From Flexilinea sp. (GTDB taxonomy: Bacteria > Chloroflexota > Anaerolineae > Anaerolineales > Anaerolineaceae), in the NCBI GenBank assembly GCA_017432685.1, contig JAFRIR010000042.1, forward strand, positions 84,122-148,121: a stretch of DNA of 64,000 bases, given 5' to 3'. Made by a program: the position numbers and the translations under genes. Positions 16,001 to 23,410 of this stretch are shown piece after piece (the first letter of the stretch is position 1; each line of letters begins with the position of its first letter). The notes beneath the pieces are model-generated. The model did not search any database. It was not told the DNA's origin and saw nothing but the letters and a program-made list of their open reading frames with translations.

Positions 16001-16324
16001 CTATTTTTCCTGGTATTTCGGGCATTTCGCGGCATCGAAATAAACATCCGTCGGTTTGGTCTCATACTTTTCGCAGGAACCTGCTGTGAAATCGCTTGCG
16101 TTCTTCCCGCTCCACAGCTTCCCGGCAAATTTGCAGGTCCGGCAGACCATCTGCTTCTGCTTTTCGTTCTGCCTGTCCGCGGCAGCCGCCATCGCTTCAT
16201 CCTCCGCATAGTACCGCAGCCATGCGCCCTTCCTGTTTTCCGGGAGACTGTTGAAGTATTCCTGCTGTTCTTTTGTCAGATCATCCCAGATTCTCTCCAC
16301 GTATTTCTTTTCTTTTTCTGTCAT
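16001..16324 (-). CDS. Hypothetical Cys-motif phage protein
   Basis: 107 residues from ATG 16324 (GGAGGAAAAT). N-terminal half is charged and helical; the C-terminal half has CRTCKF...SCEKYETKPTDVYFDAAKCPKY, a pattern seen in small phage Cys-rich proteins. Follows the ADP-ribosyltransferase gene by 18 bases and may be co-transcribed with it. Function unknown. Confidence 0.6.
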   Translation of the reverse strand: MTEKEKKYVERIWDDLTKEQQEYFNSLPENRKGAWLRYYAEDEAMAAAADRQNEKQKQMVCRTCKFAGKLWSGKNASDFTAGSCEKYETKPTDVYFDAAKCPKYQEK

Positions 16325-16342
16325 ATTTTCCTCCAATCGTTA

Positions 16343-17296
16343 TTATATATTGTTCCAGTCGACTTCCGGCTTGACATACGGTTTTGTATCTTTCCCGACG
16401 ATCATGAATACAATCTGCCCTTTGCCGGCCTTTCCTTCATTTCTGTTGAACGCAATCGGTTTCAGTTTGTAGCCGCGCTGCAGGATAATCTCAAACTCAT
16501 CGCCGAATTGACTTTGCTCTTCTTTCCCGTCCCATAACGTCCCACTGCCGCTTAATATTCCGTGTGCGCTGAAAGGTTCGGCGTACACTCCCTTTGAGCC
16601 TTTCGGTACAAAGATTTTCATCTCGAAGGTATCTGTGAATCCGCTTTTTTGAACTGCGCTTGTCGACATGAAATTCGCAATGTCCATAATTTTGCCGTTG
16701 TTAATTGCTTTCGTCAGCTCAGTGATAACCTGTTCCGGGCTGACATGCTTTGCGTCTTCTCTGTTAAAACCGACCAATCTTGCAATGTGGCTGTTGGAAA
16801 CACCGCGCCGAACCCACATGTCTTCCGTGATTTCAGACTTTTCCAATGCGTCTGTCAGATAATTGATCCTGTCGACATTCGCGTCATCAATATCAATCGG
16901 GTTGACTGCTCCGCCTAACATCTTGTTTATATAGTCATAATAATCCCCGGTATAGTCATACGCTGCTATCTGCTCATCCTCAGAAATTTTCGCCCACCAT
17001 TTTTCGGTATCGCCGCGCAGCAAATCATCAATCATCAACTTTTGATCATGGTTCGCATAAATCGCCTGATCCATCCGCTCCTGGCTGTAGTTCTCACTGT
17101 ACGGCCCTGTGTTCTGCCGGTCTCCCTGTTTCCTTGCAGCCGCCCGCTCGATTTCGCCCATCCGCTGTTCAGCGTATTTCTGCCGGGCTTCCTGCAGCTC
17201 CCGCTGATAATCGGGGTTGCTGCTGTACCCTTCTCCGTATTTCTGCTGAAGTTTGTCGAGCTTCTTTCCAAATCTGTATCTTGCGCTTCCGCCCAT
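16343..17296 (-). CDS. ADP-ribosyltransferase (VIP2/C3-type fold)
   Basis: 317 residues. Residues 105-300 fit the R-S-E class: WVRRGV (R163/R164), FMSTSAV (STS at 211-213) and GDEFEIIL (E267-x-E269, the catalytic ExE). The first 100 residues are a charged helical segment. No signal peptide or TM. Phages use such enzymes to modify host proteins, and minor head proteins may also carry ART domains; here it stands alone behind its own leader module. The target is unknown. Confidence 0.8.
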   Translation of the reverse strand: MGGSARYRFGKKLDKLQQKYGEGYSSNPDYQRELQEARQKYAEQRMGEIERAAARKQGDRQNTGPYSENYSQERMDQAIYANHDQKLMIDDLLRGDTEKWWAKISEDEQIAAYDYTGDYYDYINKMLGGAVNPIDIDDANVDRINYLTDALEKSEITEDMWVRRGVSNSHIARLVGFNREDAKHVSPEQVITELTKAINNGKIMDIANFMSTSAVQKSGFTDTFEMKIFVPKGSKGVYAEPFSAHGILSGSGTLWDGKEEQSQFGDEFEIILQRGYKLKPIAFNRNEGKAGKGQIVFMIVGKDTKPYVKPEVDWNNI

Positions 17297-17304
17297 GGTT
17301 CCAC

Positions 17305-17374
17305 CTCTTTAAACGAAAAGAAGACAGAACTTTTGGCAGCTCTGTCTTCTTAGGATCTCGCTATCTTTATTATA
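17305..17374 (-). promoter_or_regulatory. Leader module 4 before the ADP-ribosyltransferase gene
   Basis: TATAAT (17369-17374), then GATCCTAAGAAGACAGA, a perfect 10-bp stem (arms 17341-17350 and 17319-17328) and CTTTTCG, then AGAGGTGG before ATG 17296. It has the same layout as modules 1-3. Confidence 0.6.
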
Positions 17375-17537
17375 TCAAATATCCTATCAGGCAGAGCTAT
17401 ATAGATCATCAGAATTAGCTCATATATGCGATTTATCGGGGTTTTTCCTCCTTCCCCTTACAACTTTACCCCCCAACAGGAAAACCGCCAAATTCGCAAT
17501 CCTGTGCGCAAATTCAGCGGTTCTCTCTGGCGCTGTC

Positions 17538-17819
17538 CTATCCGGCGATTGGATTCAGTCCGCAGGTATAGGCATGGTTCTTTGCGAACCTGTCCGCCAG
17601 TGCAAAAATGCGAACTCTTTCGCTTTTGTACGCCGGGAAAACACACTTTTGATCATTCACGATGAAATAATCGTCGATGGCATCCGCGGCAATGGTATTC
17701 ACGCCGTCGCTGATATAGAAATTGACCATATAGCGATCGAAGTTGTCATTGACGATAAAACGGGCATCTCCCATACCTTTAATGATTTCCCGTGCGGTTT
17801 TGACCATTGTGTTATACAT
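17538..17819 (-). CDS. Hypothetical phage protein, 93 aa
   Basis: AAAGGAGGCTGACA precedes ATG 17819. Mixed alpha/beta composition with YMVNFYISDGVNTIAADAIDDYF. No family recognised. The 160 bases between its stop and leader module 4 hold only an inverted AACCGCCAAATT/AATTCAGCGGTT-like hairpin (about 17477-17523) that may end this transcript. Confidence 0.6.
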   Translation of the reverse strand: MYNTMVKTAREIIKGMGDARFIVNDNFDRYMVNFYISDGVNTIAADAIDDYFIVNDQKCVFPAYKSERVRIFALADRFAKNHAYTCGLNPIAG

Positions 17820-17842
17820 TGTCAGCCTCCTTTAGTGTGTCG

Positions 17843-17941
17843 TTACGAATGATGGATGATGGTGTCTATAACCTGATACAGTGCGTACAATGCAACCAGG
17901 GAAGCAAATGCGCCGATGATTTCTGAAATAATATGCAACAT
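17843..17941 (-). CDS. Small membrane peptide, 32 aa
   Basis: GGGGGTTGTC precedes ATG 17941; one hydrophobic helix (IIGAFASLVALYALYQVI). First frame behind promoter copy 4. Confidence 0.5.
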   Translation of the reverse strand: MLHIISEIIGAFASLVALYALYQVIDTIIHHS

Positions 17942-17990
17942 GACAACCCCCTTTTTTATGTCAAACGTTTTTTGCTCTCAACTATATATA

Positions 17991-18018
17991 ATTATATCCA
18001 GTTTTATTTATTTGTCAA
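17991..18018 (-). promoter_or_regulatory. Repeated phage promoter, copy 4
   Basis: TTGACA (18013-18018), 16-base spacer, TATAAT (17991-17996), then TATATATAGTTGAGA on the minus strand. Nearly identical to copy 2. Confidence 0.8.
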
Positions 18019-18057
18019 TACGCTATATTGTTTATATTATTTAACAATTAAAAAAAA

Positions 18058-18080
18058 TAATCCGGCTCATCACCGGATTA
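18058..18080 (-). terminator. Intrinsic terminator
   Basis: Minus-strand stem TAATCCGG/CCGGATTA (arms 18073-18080 and 18058-18065) followed by TTTTTTTT, just after the RHH gene and before promoter copy 4. Confidence 0.8.
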
Positions 18081-18093
18081 CTGATCACCGCCC

Positions 18094-18543
18094 TTAGTAA
18101 AGGTTTTCTGCGAACCGTCGGATAAACTCCGAAACAGACATCCCTTCTTCCGAAGCTTTCCGCTTCAGGTTCTCCCTTGCCCTCGGGCTCAGGGTCATCG
18201 TCACCAGTATTCGTTTTGTATCATAATCCTTCATGGTAAAGATCTCATCCTTCTTTTCGGGACAGTTGGTCTGTACCCAGCTTCTTGCTTTGTTGTAATT
18301 CGCTTCTGACCAGATTTCGTACCCGTTCCCGGCTTTGGTTTCACCGTTTTCATAGACGGAAAAGGGTGAATCCTTCCCGCCAACGCCATACACGAAGAAA
18401 TCCCCCGTCTGCCGTCTGTACAGTGTTTCTGTCCAGTCTTCATCAGGGTTCTCCCCGTACACCTGCCCGAAAGTCTTCTGCACCGTCACCAGCGGTGTAG
18501 ACTTTTCGATATCATAAAATTTCTTATCAGCTCTTTTGCCCAT
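18094..18543 (-). CDS. Ribbon-helix-helix protein with N-terminal extension
   Basis: 149 residues. The last 38 (RILVTMTLSPRARENLKRKA...) form a CopG/Arc-type ribbon-helix-helix DNA-binding domain. The first 110 residues are of unknown fold. GAGGTAAAAA precedes ATG 18543. A likely transcriptional regulator lying next to the sigma-like gene. Confidence 0.7.
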   Translation of the reverse strand: MGKRADKKFYDIEKSTPLVTVQKTFGQVYGENPDEDWTETLYRRQTGDFFVYGVGGKDSPFSVYENGETKAGNGYEIWSEANYNKARSWVQTNCPEKKDEIFTMKDYDTKRILVTMTLSPRARENLKRKASEEGMSVSEFIRRFAENLY

Positions 18544-18569
18544 TTTTTACCTCATTTCTAAAAATAATA

Positions 18570-18722
18570 TTGACAACCGATCTATTTTTGATAAAATATC
18601 TTTACAATCTGATATGTTGTTCTCAGTATTGTATGTCGGTTCCTTTCTGTGTTTTTTTGTTCTCAACTAACTGAAACCTCAGCCTCCGACGGAAACAGTC
18701 CCGGTTTCGGGGCTGTTTTTCT
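18570..18722 (+). ncRNA. Candidate plus-strand small RNA (promoter to terminator)
   Basis: On the plus strand TTGACA (18570-18575), a 16-base spacer and TAAAAT (18592-18597) are followed about 95 bases later by an 11-bp hairpin (arms 18693-18703 and 18708-18718) and TTTCTTTT. This would give a transcript of roughly 115 bases, the last 40 antisense to the 3' end of the sigma-like gene. It contains no good open frame. The promoter and terminator are seen; transcription is inferred. Confidence 0.45.
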
Positions 18723-19308
18723 TTTCGTAGATCCTCGCAAGTTCCGTTAGTTTTCTGACGGCAACTTTTAACTCCCTTTGGCTTTCAGGAAAATTTTTAT
18801 CACAGTAAAAATAGAATTCGCTGTAATCCCCGATTTTTTCTTTGATACCATTTTCCTGATACCAGCGGAGAAACTTCTTCCGGACGGTACGTTCATTCTC
18901 CTGGACACCCTGCCGGCTCTGTCCCAGCTTTTCTCCGATTCTGCCGTAAGACTGATAATTCCCTCTCATGGCGAGAATCACCTGGTTTTTGTATGTACCG
19001 AATACATCTTCCTGTAAGCTTGTGATTACCGTATTGACATCGGTAACATTGATCCGGTTTTCAACAGTAAGGTTATTTTCATACCAGTCTGTCAGAAATT
19101 CCTGCAGTCTTTCCAGTTTTCCATGTTTGAAGAACTTCAATTGCATCAAATCTTCATCGGAATACTTCTTTAAATCTGCAATGGTGTTGATGTTGTTCAC
19201 CATCAGCCGATTCAGCAGCCTGGCTTCCTTTATGTTGTTCGTTTCGATATCTGCCAGCCTGATATCCTCCGGGATTTCGTAGAAGTCGAGCATTTCTCTA
19301 ACTTCCAT
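18679..19308 (-). CDS. Alpha-CTD/sigma-region-4-like transcription regulator
   Basis: 209 residues. Residues 28-75 (LLNRLMVNNINTIADLKKYSDEDLMQL...) resemble the helix-hairpin-helix of RNA polymerase alpha-CTD. Residues 105-150 (QVILAMRGNYQSYGRIGEKLGQSRQGVQ...) resemble the sigma region 4 helix-turn-helix. The combination suggests a phage protein that recruits or redirects host polymerase. It has its own promoter copy. It is a candidate to act at the repeated promoters or the -35-less leaders; this is inference. Confidence 0.65.
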   Translation of the reverse strand: MEVREMLDFYEIPEDIRLADIETNNIKEARLLNRLMVNNINTIADLKKYSDEDLMQLKFFKHGKLERLQEFLTDWYENNLTVENRINVTDVNTVITSLQEDVFGTYKNQVILAMRGNYQSYGRIGEKLGQSRQGVQENERTVRKKFLRWYQENGIKEKIGDYSEFYFYCDKNFPESQRELKVAVRKLTELARIYEKKNSPETGTVSVGG

Positions 19309-19345
19309 TCGGCCTCCTTCCCTAATTTTGTCAATAATTTTATGT

Positions 19346-19375
19346 ATTATAATTGCACTTTTATATATACGTCAA
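19346..19375 (-). promoter_or_regulatory. Repeated phage promoter, copy 5 (divergent)
   Basis: TTGACG (19370-19375), 18-base spacer, TATAAT (19346-19351) on the minus strand. It keeps the A/T-rich stretch after the -35 but not the GTTGAGA tail. Reads into the sigma-like gene at 19308. Confidence 0.6.
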
Positions 19376-19415
19376 GCTATTCAATTATTTATATGATTAA
19401 CTTGAGACAAAAAAA

Positions 19416-19438
19416 GAGCGCAACCCACCAATACGCTC
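19416..19438 (-). terminator. Intrinsic terminator
   Basis: Minus-strand stem GAGCGT/GCGCTC (arms 19433-19438 and 19416-19421) followed by TTTTTTT. It is 8 bases after the stop at 19446 and ends the upstream transcript before promoter copy 5. Confidence 0.7.
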
Positions 19439-19445
19439 CCGTGCT

Positions 19446-19628
19446 CTAAAACTTTTCCAGTTCGACGATCTTCCCGTTTTCCAGTTTGTACCGCGGTGTC
19501 TTCTGCAAATTCACAAACTTTATCTTTCCACCTTCGATTGTCAGGGTGATGATTCCCCAGGGCCGCTGTGTTTCGCGAATCTCGGCTAAACATCCCATAA
19601 CATACTCCAATCCTTCCTGATCAGTCAT
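19446..19628 (-). CDS. YezD-like (DUF2292) small protein
   Basis: 60 residues. PWGIITLTIEGGKIKFVNLQKTPRY matches the short beta-rich YezD/DUF2292 pattern. Start overlaps the VRR-NUC stop as TAATG. Function unknown. Confidence 0.6.
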   Translation of the reverse strand: MTDQEGLEYVMGCLAEIRETQRPWGIITLTIEGGKIKFVNLQKTPRYKLENGKIVELEKF

Positions 19629-20020
19629 TAAATTATCATCTCTCCTTCCGGCACGCCATAGTATCGTTGTATCTCAGTAACCGCTTCCTCGTATCCGTAA
19701 CAGACAACCGCCTTGTAGCCGACACTGTTGAAGTAATCCAGCCAGTCCTTCTGTTCTGCTGTCGGTTTGTTTTTGTGGTCGGGGCGTTTCATCTCGATGT
19801 ACATCCCATGATAACCGTTCATCGGAACAGGAAGGCATAAATCGGAAACCCCGGCTTTCACGCCTTCTGCCTTGAATCGCTTTGCTTCCGTAATCGTTCT
19901 CCGGCCACCGTTCCCAATATGGAAAATTCGGTCGGAATGTGGCAGCCGCCATGACTGAAATGCGCAGTATGTCACGACAGCCTGCTGCTCCAGCGATTCA
20001 CTCCAGATTTTCCGTTTCAT
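19628..20020 (-). CDS. VRR-NUC domain nuclease
   Basis: 130 residues, the length of stand-alone phage VRR-NUC proteins. The PD-(D/E)xK core is visible as GVSDLCLPV, then MYIEMKRP with KNKPTAEQKDWL downstream. It probably cuts branched or damaged DNA during replication or packaging. AAAGGAAAAATAAGCA precedes ATG 20020. Confidence 0.85.
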   Translation of the reverse strand: MKRKIWSESLEQQAVVTYCAFQSWRLPHSDRIFHIGNGGRRTITEAKRFKAEGVKAGVSDLCLPVPMNGYHGMYIEMKRPDHKNKPTAEQKDWLDYFNSVGYKAVVCYGYEEAVTEIQRYYGVPEGEMII

Positions 20021-20363
20021 TGCTTATTTTTCCTTTATTTTCTCCAGCTAGTATTATATCAGAAATTTGTGCAATGAATTGACTTGCAGCGGAAACGTTG
20101 ATTTCGGACATTTCATTAAATTTCTTGAATGTTTTGTGATAATACTCCTCGCATCTGGCAATCATCTCATCCGACCGCTGAATGGCTCTGGCGACTTCCT
20201 GTTCATCGGCTGTGATCACGTCCGAAACGTGCCGGATATCCTTCATAAGGGCCGTCAGGAAGTTCATGTAGTTTCTGCTCGTCCGACGCATCCAGTCAAT
20301 AGCAATGATCCACATAAAAGCGTTGATTACTGAAAATATAATATAAATTGTCTTATCTGCCAT
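19998..20363 (-). CDS. Single-pass membrane protein
   Basis: 121 residues with an N-terminal transmembrane helix (IYIIFSVINAFMWIIAI) and a long helical cytoplasmic tail. Overlaps both neighbours. Possibly a superinfection or membrane-anchored accessory factor; no family recognised. Confidence 0.55.
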   Translation of the reverse strand: MADKTIYIIFSVINAFMWIIAIDWMRRTSRNYMNFLTALMKDIRHVSDVITADEQEVARAIQRSDEMIARCEEYYHKTFKKFNEMSEINVSAASQFIAQISDIILAGENKGKISNETENLE

Positions 20364-20715
20364 GTACCTGATCCTTTACATGCTGTTCCACTTCTTTGAA
20401 ATTATTTGCTTTCTGCGTCCCTGGATTGAATATGATTTTCTGCTTCTGATACAGTTCCGACAGTATATTGAAATACACTTCGAACTGCGGTTTATATACC
20501 AGGAGCTTTTTGTACAGATATGGAGTCCCGAGCAAATCAGCGGCGTCTTCCATGGCTGAAATGTACCCCCGCATCCGGTCAAGTTCTTCCACCGTGCCGA
20601 TGGTGACATACTCTTCTGCAATAGCACCCGCAATCAAACGGTTGGAAAACTCTGCGTTTTCGACAAACTTATCCGCCAGCATTTTTCCTAATTGTTTCTT
20701 TGTTTTTCTCATCAT
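20353..20715 (-). CDS. Hypothetical phage protein, 120 aa
   Basis: Helical, basic N-terminus (MMRKTKKQLGKMLADKF). Start at 20715 or the adjacent ATG at 20712; AGGAG lies 11 bases upstream. No family recognised. Confidence 0.55.
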   Translation of the reverse strand: MMRKTKKQLGKMLADKFVENAEFSNRLIAGAIAEEYVTIGTVEELDRMRGYISAMEDAADLLGTPYLYKKLLVYKPQFEVYFNILSELYQKQKIIFNPGTQKANNFKEVEQHVKDQVHGR

Positions 20716-20732
20716 ATATTTTTACTCCTGTT

Positions 20733-20948
20733 TTATTTATTGAGTACCCGAATCACCTGGAGCAGCTCCTGACGGGCCTGAATCAGCCGCCGGACGACAG
20801 ATTCTTTACTGTGGACAGGGTCGGTACAGATGTAGCCGTACCAACCCTTCTCCATGCGCTCCTTGTCATCCCACGTACTCATGCTTTCGTTTGCGCCATC
20901 GATCAGCATCCTGGCTAATTGCATGTGTTTCGTTACATCTTCTTTCAT
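20733..20948 (-). CDS. Hypothetical phage protein, 71 aa
   Basis: Helical protein with MLIDGANESMSTWDDKERMEK. Its start abuts the stop of the gene at 20950. No family recognised. Confidence 0.55.
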   Translation of the reverse strand: MKEDVTKHMQLARMLIDGANESMSTWDDKERMEKGWYGYICTDPVHSKESVVRRLIQARQELLQVIRVLNK

Positions 20949-20949
20949 A

Positions 20950-21123
20950 TCAAATCAGCCCTTCAAATGCGATATTGTCCTTTTCCTTGCCCTTCAGCTT
21001 TTTCCGGGTGGACAGCGCGGTATATACCAGCTCACGAATCGTGTCATGAAGGTCACTCTTTTCCACACCGTCCACGGATATACTCAGCACCCCATTTTTA
21101 TCAATACTCACATATACATCCAT
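20950..21123 (-). CDS. Hypothetical phage protein, 57 aa
   Basis: ATG 21123 follows GGAGTTTGGTG, inside the end of the upstream gene. Begins MDVYVSIDKNGVLSISVDG, a beta-hairpin-like start, with a basic C-terminal half. No family recognised. Confidence 0.5.
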   Translation of the reverse strand: MDVYVSIDKNGVLSISVDGVEKSDLHDTIRELVYTALSTRKKLKGKEKDNIAFEGLI

Positions 21124-21640
21124 CACCAAACTCCACATCATCTTTGTTGATAAATTTGACTTCCCCTTCTGTCGGTTCCCATTTGCGAACGGCAACATGC
21201 TTGAGGGGAATACAAACATACGAATCATCGTTCCTGATAACAACTCCATACCGATGATTGGTATTTCTTTCCACCAACACCATAAGGTTTTTCAGGTTCT
21301 CAGAGAATGAGATATTACAGACATAGACAAAGGGTTTTTTCTTTGGATCCGCGTCTTCTGCCTTTGTTTCCATCGCTGCGAAAATTTTCTTTGTAACATC
21401 GCAATAGCTCATAGGGATCTGAATCGCTTTTCCGCTTCCCCGCAGAATGATTTTTGTGTTCCCGGCGAGGATGCCTTCTGCCTGAATCACTGCGATATCT
21501 GCCAGGGAAATCATTATCGGATTCTCGTTCCCGTCCTGCTTTGTGGTCAGCTTGACAAACCTACCTGCAAATTGATTCGGTAAATAACATTCCGCATACG
21601 GCGGCATTACACCGCCGTATTTCGTCACTGATTCCTGCAT
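21101..21640 (-). CDS. Hypothetical phage protein, 179 aa
   Basis: ATG 21640 follows GGAGATTGAT. It seems to hold two similar beta-rich halves: ISLADIAVIQAEG...TKIILRGSGKAIQIP and IPLKHVAVRK... The gene directly follows the RNA ligase gene and may work with it. Function unknown. Confidence 0.55.
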   Translation of the reverse strand: MQESVTKYGGVMPPYAECYLPNQFAGRFVKLTTKQDGNENPIMISLADIAVIQAEGILAGNTKIILRGSGKAIQIPMSYCDVTKKIFAAMETKAEDADPKKKPFVYVCNISFSENLKNLMVLVERNTNHRYGVVIRNDDSYVCIPLKHVAVRKWEPTEGEVKFINKDDVEFGDGCICEY

Positions 21641-21641
21641 A

Positions 21642-22700
21642 TCAATCTCCATTTTTCAGCAGATATTTATTGCTGACCACTTTCATGGACAGCGGACCGC
21701 TGATCAGCGGGCAAAACACAGGTTCCGTCGGACGGATGACAATACCTTCCTTCTTTCCACCGTTCGGATATTCCCCATCGGCCCGCGCCAGCAGTGCATC
21801 CACTGTGGGATATTTGGACGGTAAATCGTTGCCGACTTCTTCGATGGGAACGGTGGTCATTCCCAATGCATCGCACACATTCTGCATTTCTTTCAGCCCG
21901 ACACGCTTTCCGTTTACACGAACGGTGAATACGTACCATTCCGGCTTTTGCAGGCGCAGACGGTTCTTCTGGATGCCGGGTGCGCACAGTTCCCCCTGAA
22001 TCGTCAGGGTGTTGATATTGTTGTTTTCCACAAACCGCTCCATCTTTTCTTTGTAGCCTCGTTCTTTCACGAGCTTATAGAATGAACTGCTGTCATCGTC
22101 CTTGTATTCGTAATTGTGTCCGCAGACATGGAACCCGTTTTCACCAATACTGACAGAATGGGAGGATCCGTCCATTTTCGTGCTGATGTAATATTCCAGC
22201 CCCGCAAATGCCTGAATCAGACCTTCTTCTGTCTGCACTCTGGTCTCGTCTGTATGGGGGACATCGTAAGGCAGCGTCCCGATTACCGTTCCGCCGGTGG
22301 TCGCCATTTCTTCTATCTCCCATTTCTTCACGCCGAGCAGTTCGGTCACATCATCACCGATGTTGTATCCGTGCATCTGCGCATCATACAGCTCAGGGAA
22401 TGAACTGATAGGGAGCAGAAGCCCTTGTGAAATTTCGCCGCGAAATTTTTGGGTCCGGAGCCGAAATCCTTCGCCCATGAAATCGGTCTTCTTGTAGCTG
22501 GAAGACCGCAGGAATTCAAACTCCGGCCGCACCGGCAGGAATGAATCGATCTCAAAATAGACCGCGTCATCCCCTTCGGTAAACTGTCCCTTGTTGACCA
22601 CACATGACCATCCCAGGACATGAGCTTTTTCAATTCGGTCAGCCCCTTCGATTGGTTCGATTTTCCAGATTTTCTGAATACTTGCTAATTTTCTTGACAT
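21642..22700 (-). CDS. RNA ligase (DRB0094/Rnl5-like family)
   Basis: 352 residues. Residues 1-120 form an OB-like domain (KAHVLGWSCVVNKGQF, YFEIDSFLPV, GEISQGLLLP). The nucleotidyltransferase domain has motif I KMDGSS (K175 is the adenylated lysine), motif IIIa-like YVFTVRVNG, motif IV EGIVIRP and motif V SMKVVSNKYLLK. The family seals 3'-OH/5'-phosphate nicks in RNA. With the Thg1-like protein it could repair tRNAs cut by host anticodon nucleases. Confidence 0.88.
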   Translation of the reverse strand: MSRKLASIQKIWKIEPIEGADRIEKAHVLGWSCVVNKGQFTEGDDAVYFEIDSFLPVRPEFEFLRSSSYKKTDFMGEGFRLRTQKFRGEISQGLLLPISSFPELYDAQMHGYNIGDDVTELLGVKKWEIEEMATTGGTVIGTLPYDVPHTDETRVQTEEGLIQAFAGLEYYISTKMDGSSHSVSIGENGFHVCGHNYEYKDDDSSSFYKLVKERGYKEKMERFVENNNINTLTIQGELCAPGIQKNRLRLQKPEWYVFTVRVNGKRVGLKEMQNVCDALGMTTVPIEEVGNDLPSKYPTVDALLARADGEYPNGGKKEGIVIRPTEPVFCPLISGPLSMKVVSNKYLLKNGD

Positions 22701-22882
22701 AACAGCTCCTTTACAAACTCATAATCTTCTCTGACGGTATATTGTGTTCCGTCCACGACATCGATTTGTGTTGCCAATGATCCGGGAACGGGCATTGTCG
22801 TAAAAACACCTTCGATAGTGTCCCGGTTAATTAGAATTTCGCCGCCGTCGGCAGCGTCGTGCAACTCGATCCATTTACTCAT
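22685..22882 (-). CDS. FlbD-like small protein
   Basis: 65 residues: WIELHDAADGGEILINRDTIEGV ... QYTVREDYEFVKELL follows the FlbD pattern (hydrophobic strand, N.D.I, then Y.V.E). Related in layout to the protein at 28319. FlbD-like proteins on phages have no known role. Confidence 0.55.
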   Translation of the reverse strand: MSKWIELHDAADGGEILINRDTIEGVFTTMPVPGSLATQIDVVDGTQYTVREDYEFVKELLCQEN

Positions 22883-23081
22883 TATTCTTTCTCCTGTACT
22901 CCTTTGTTAGTTTTTTTCTTTCAGTCTGCATTGCTCGTTTCCACGCATCATTCAGACCATTCATTACGTGCTTATTCGGCGGGCAGCTGATATACGTTTT
23001 CCAGCCGCAGGGAATTTTGTACGTGAACGCATACGGATATCCCGTCAGGCTCAGCAGCCAATTGACAAGCCGGATGATCAC
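22875..23081 (-). CDS. Hypothetical phage protein, 68 aa
   Basis: GTG 23081 with GGAGCAGTT upstream, overlapping the previous stop. Basic C-terminus (ERKKLTKEYRRKNNE) after a hydrophobic start. No family recognised. Confidence 0.5.
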   Translation of the reverse strand: MIIRLVNWLLSLTGYPYAFTYKIPCGWKTYISCPPNKHVMNGLNDAWKRAMQTERKKLTKEYRRKNNE

Positions 23082-23410
23082 AACTGCTCCTTCAGTATTT
23101 CCGCTAATTGATTTTTTACTTCGGCACGCACTTTCTTATCCAGTTCGTCTCTTTCTTTTTCACTCAAATTTCCATAAAAAACATGGATACCTTCGTGCCC
23201 AAGGCCAGGGTAATCACGGTACAATTGTTCTTCAGCTAAAGAACTTGTTATCATAAGTGCATTTTGAAAAGAATCAAATTTTCTCATATCTTTCGCAGGG
23301 AGGATTTTTGATAACTCCACTACCGCGCGAGGATATACTTCTTTGAGCAGACGGATAGCCGCTCCAACTTTCACATATTCTTCCATTGTGCGTTCTTTTC
23401 TGCTAATCAT
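23078..23410 (-). CDS. Hypothetical phage protein, 110 aa
   Basis: ATG 23410 overlaps the previous stop (TAATG) and uses the GGAGCGGG inside its last codons. Helical, contains HEGIHVFYGNLSEKERDELDKK. No family recognised. Confidence 0.55.
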   Translation of the reverse strand: MISRKERTMEEYVKVGAAIRLLKEVYPRAVVELSKILPAKDMRKFDSFQNALMITSSLAEEQLYRDYPGLGHEGIHVFYGNLSEKERDELDKKVRAEVKNQLAEILKEQL

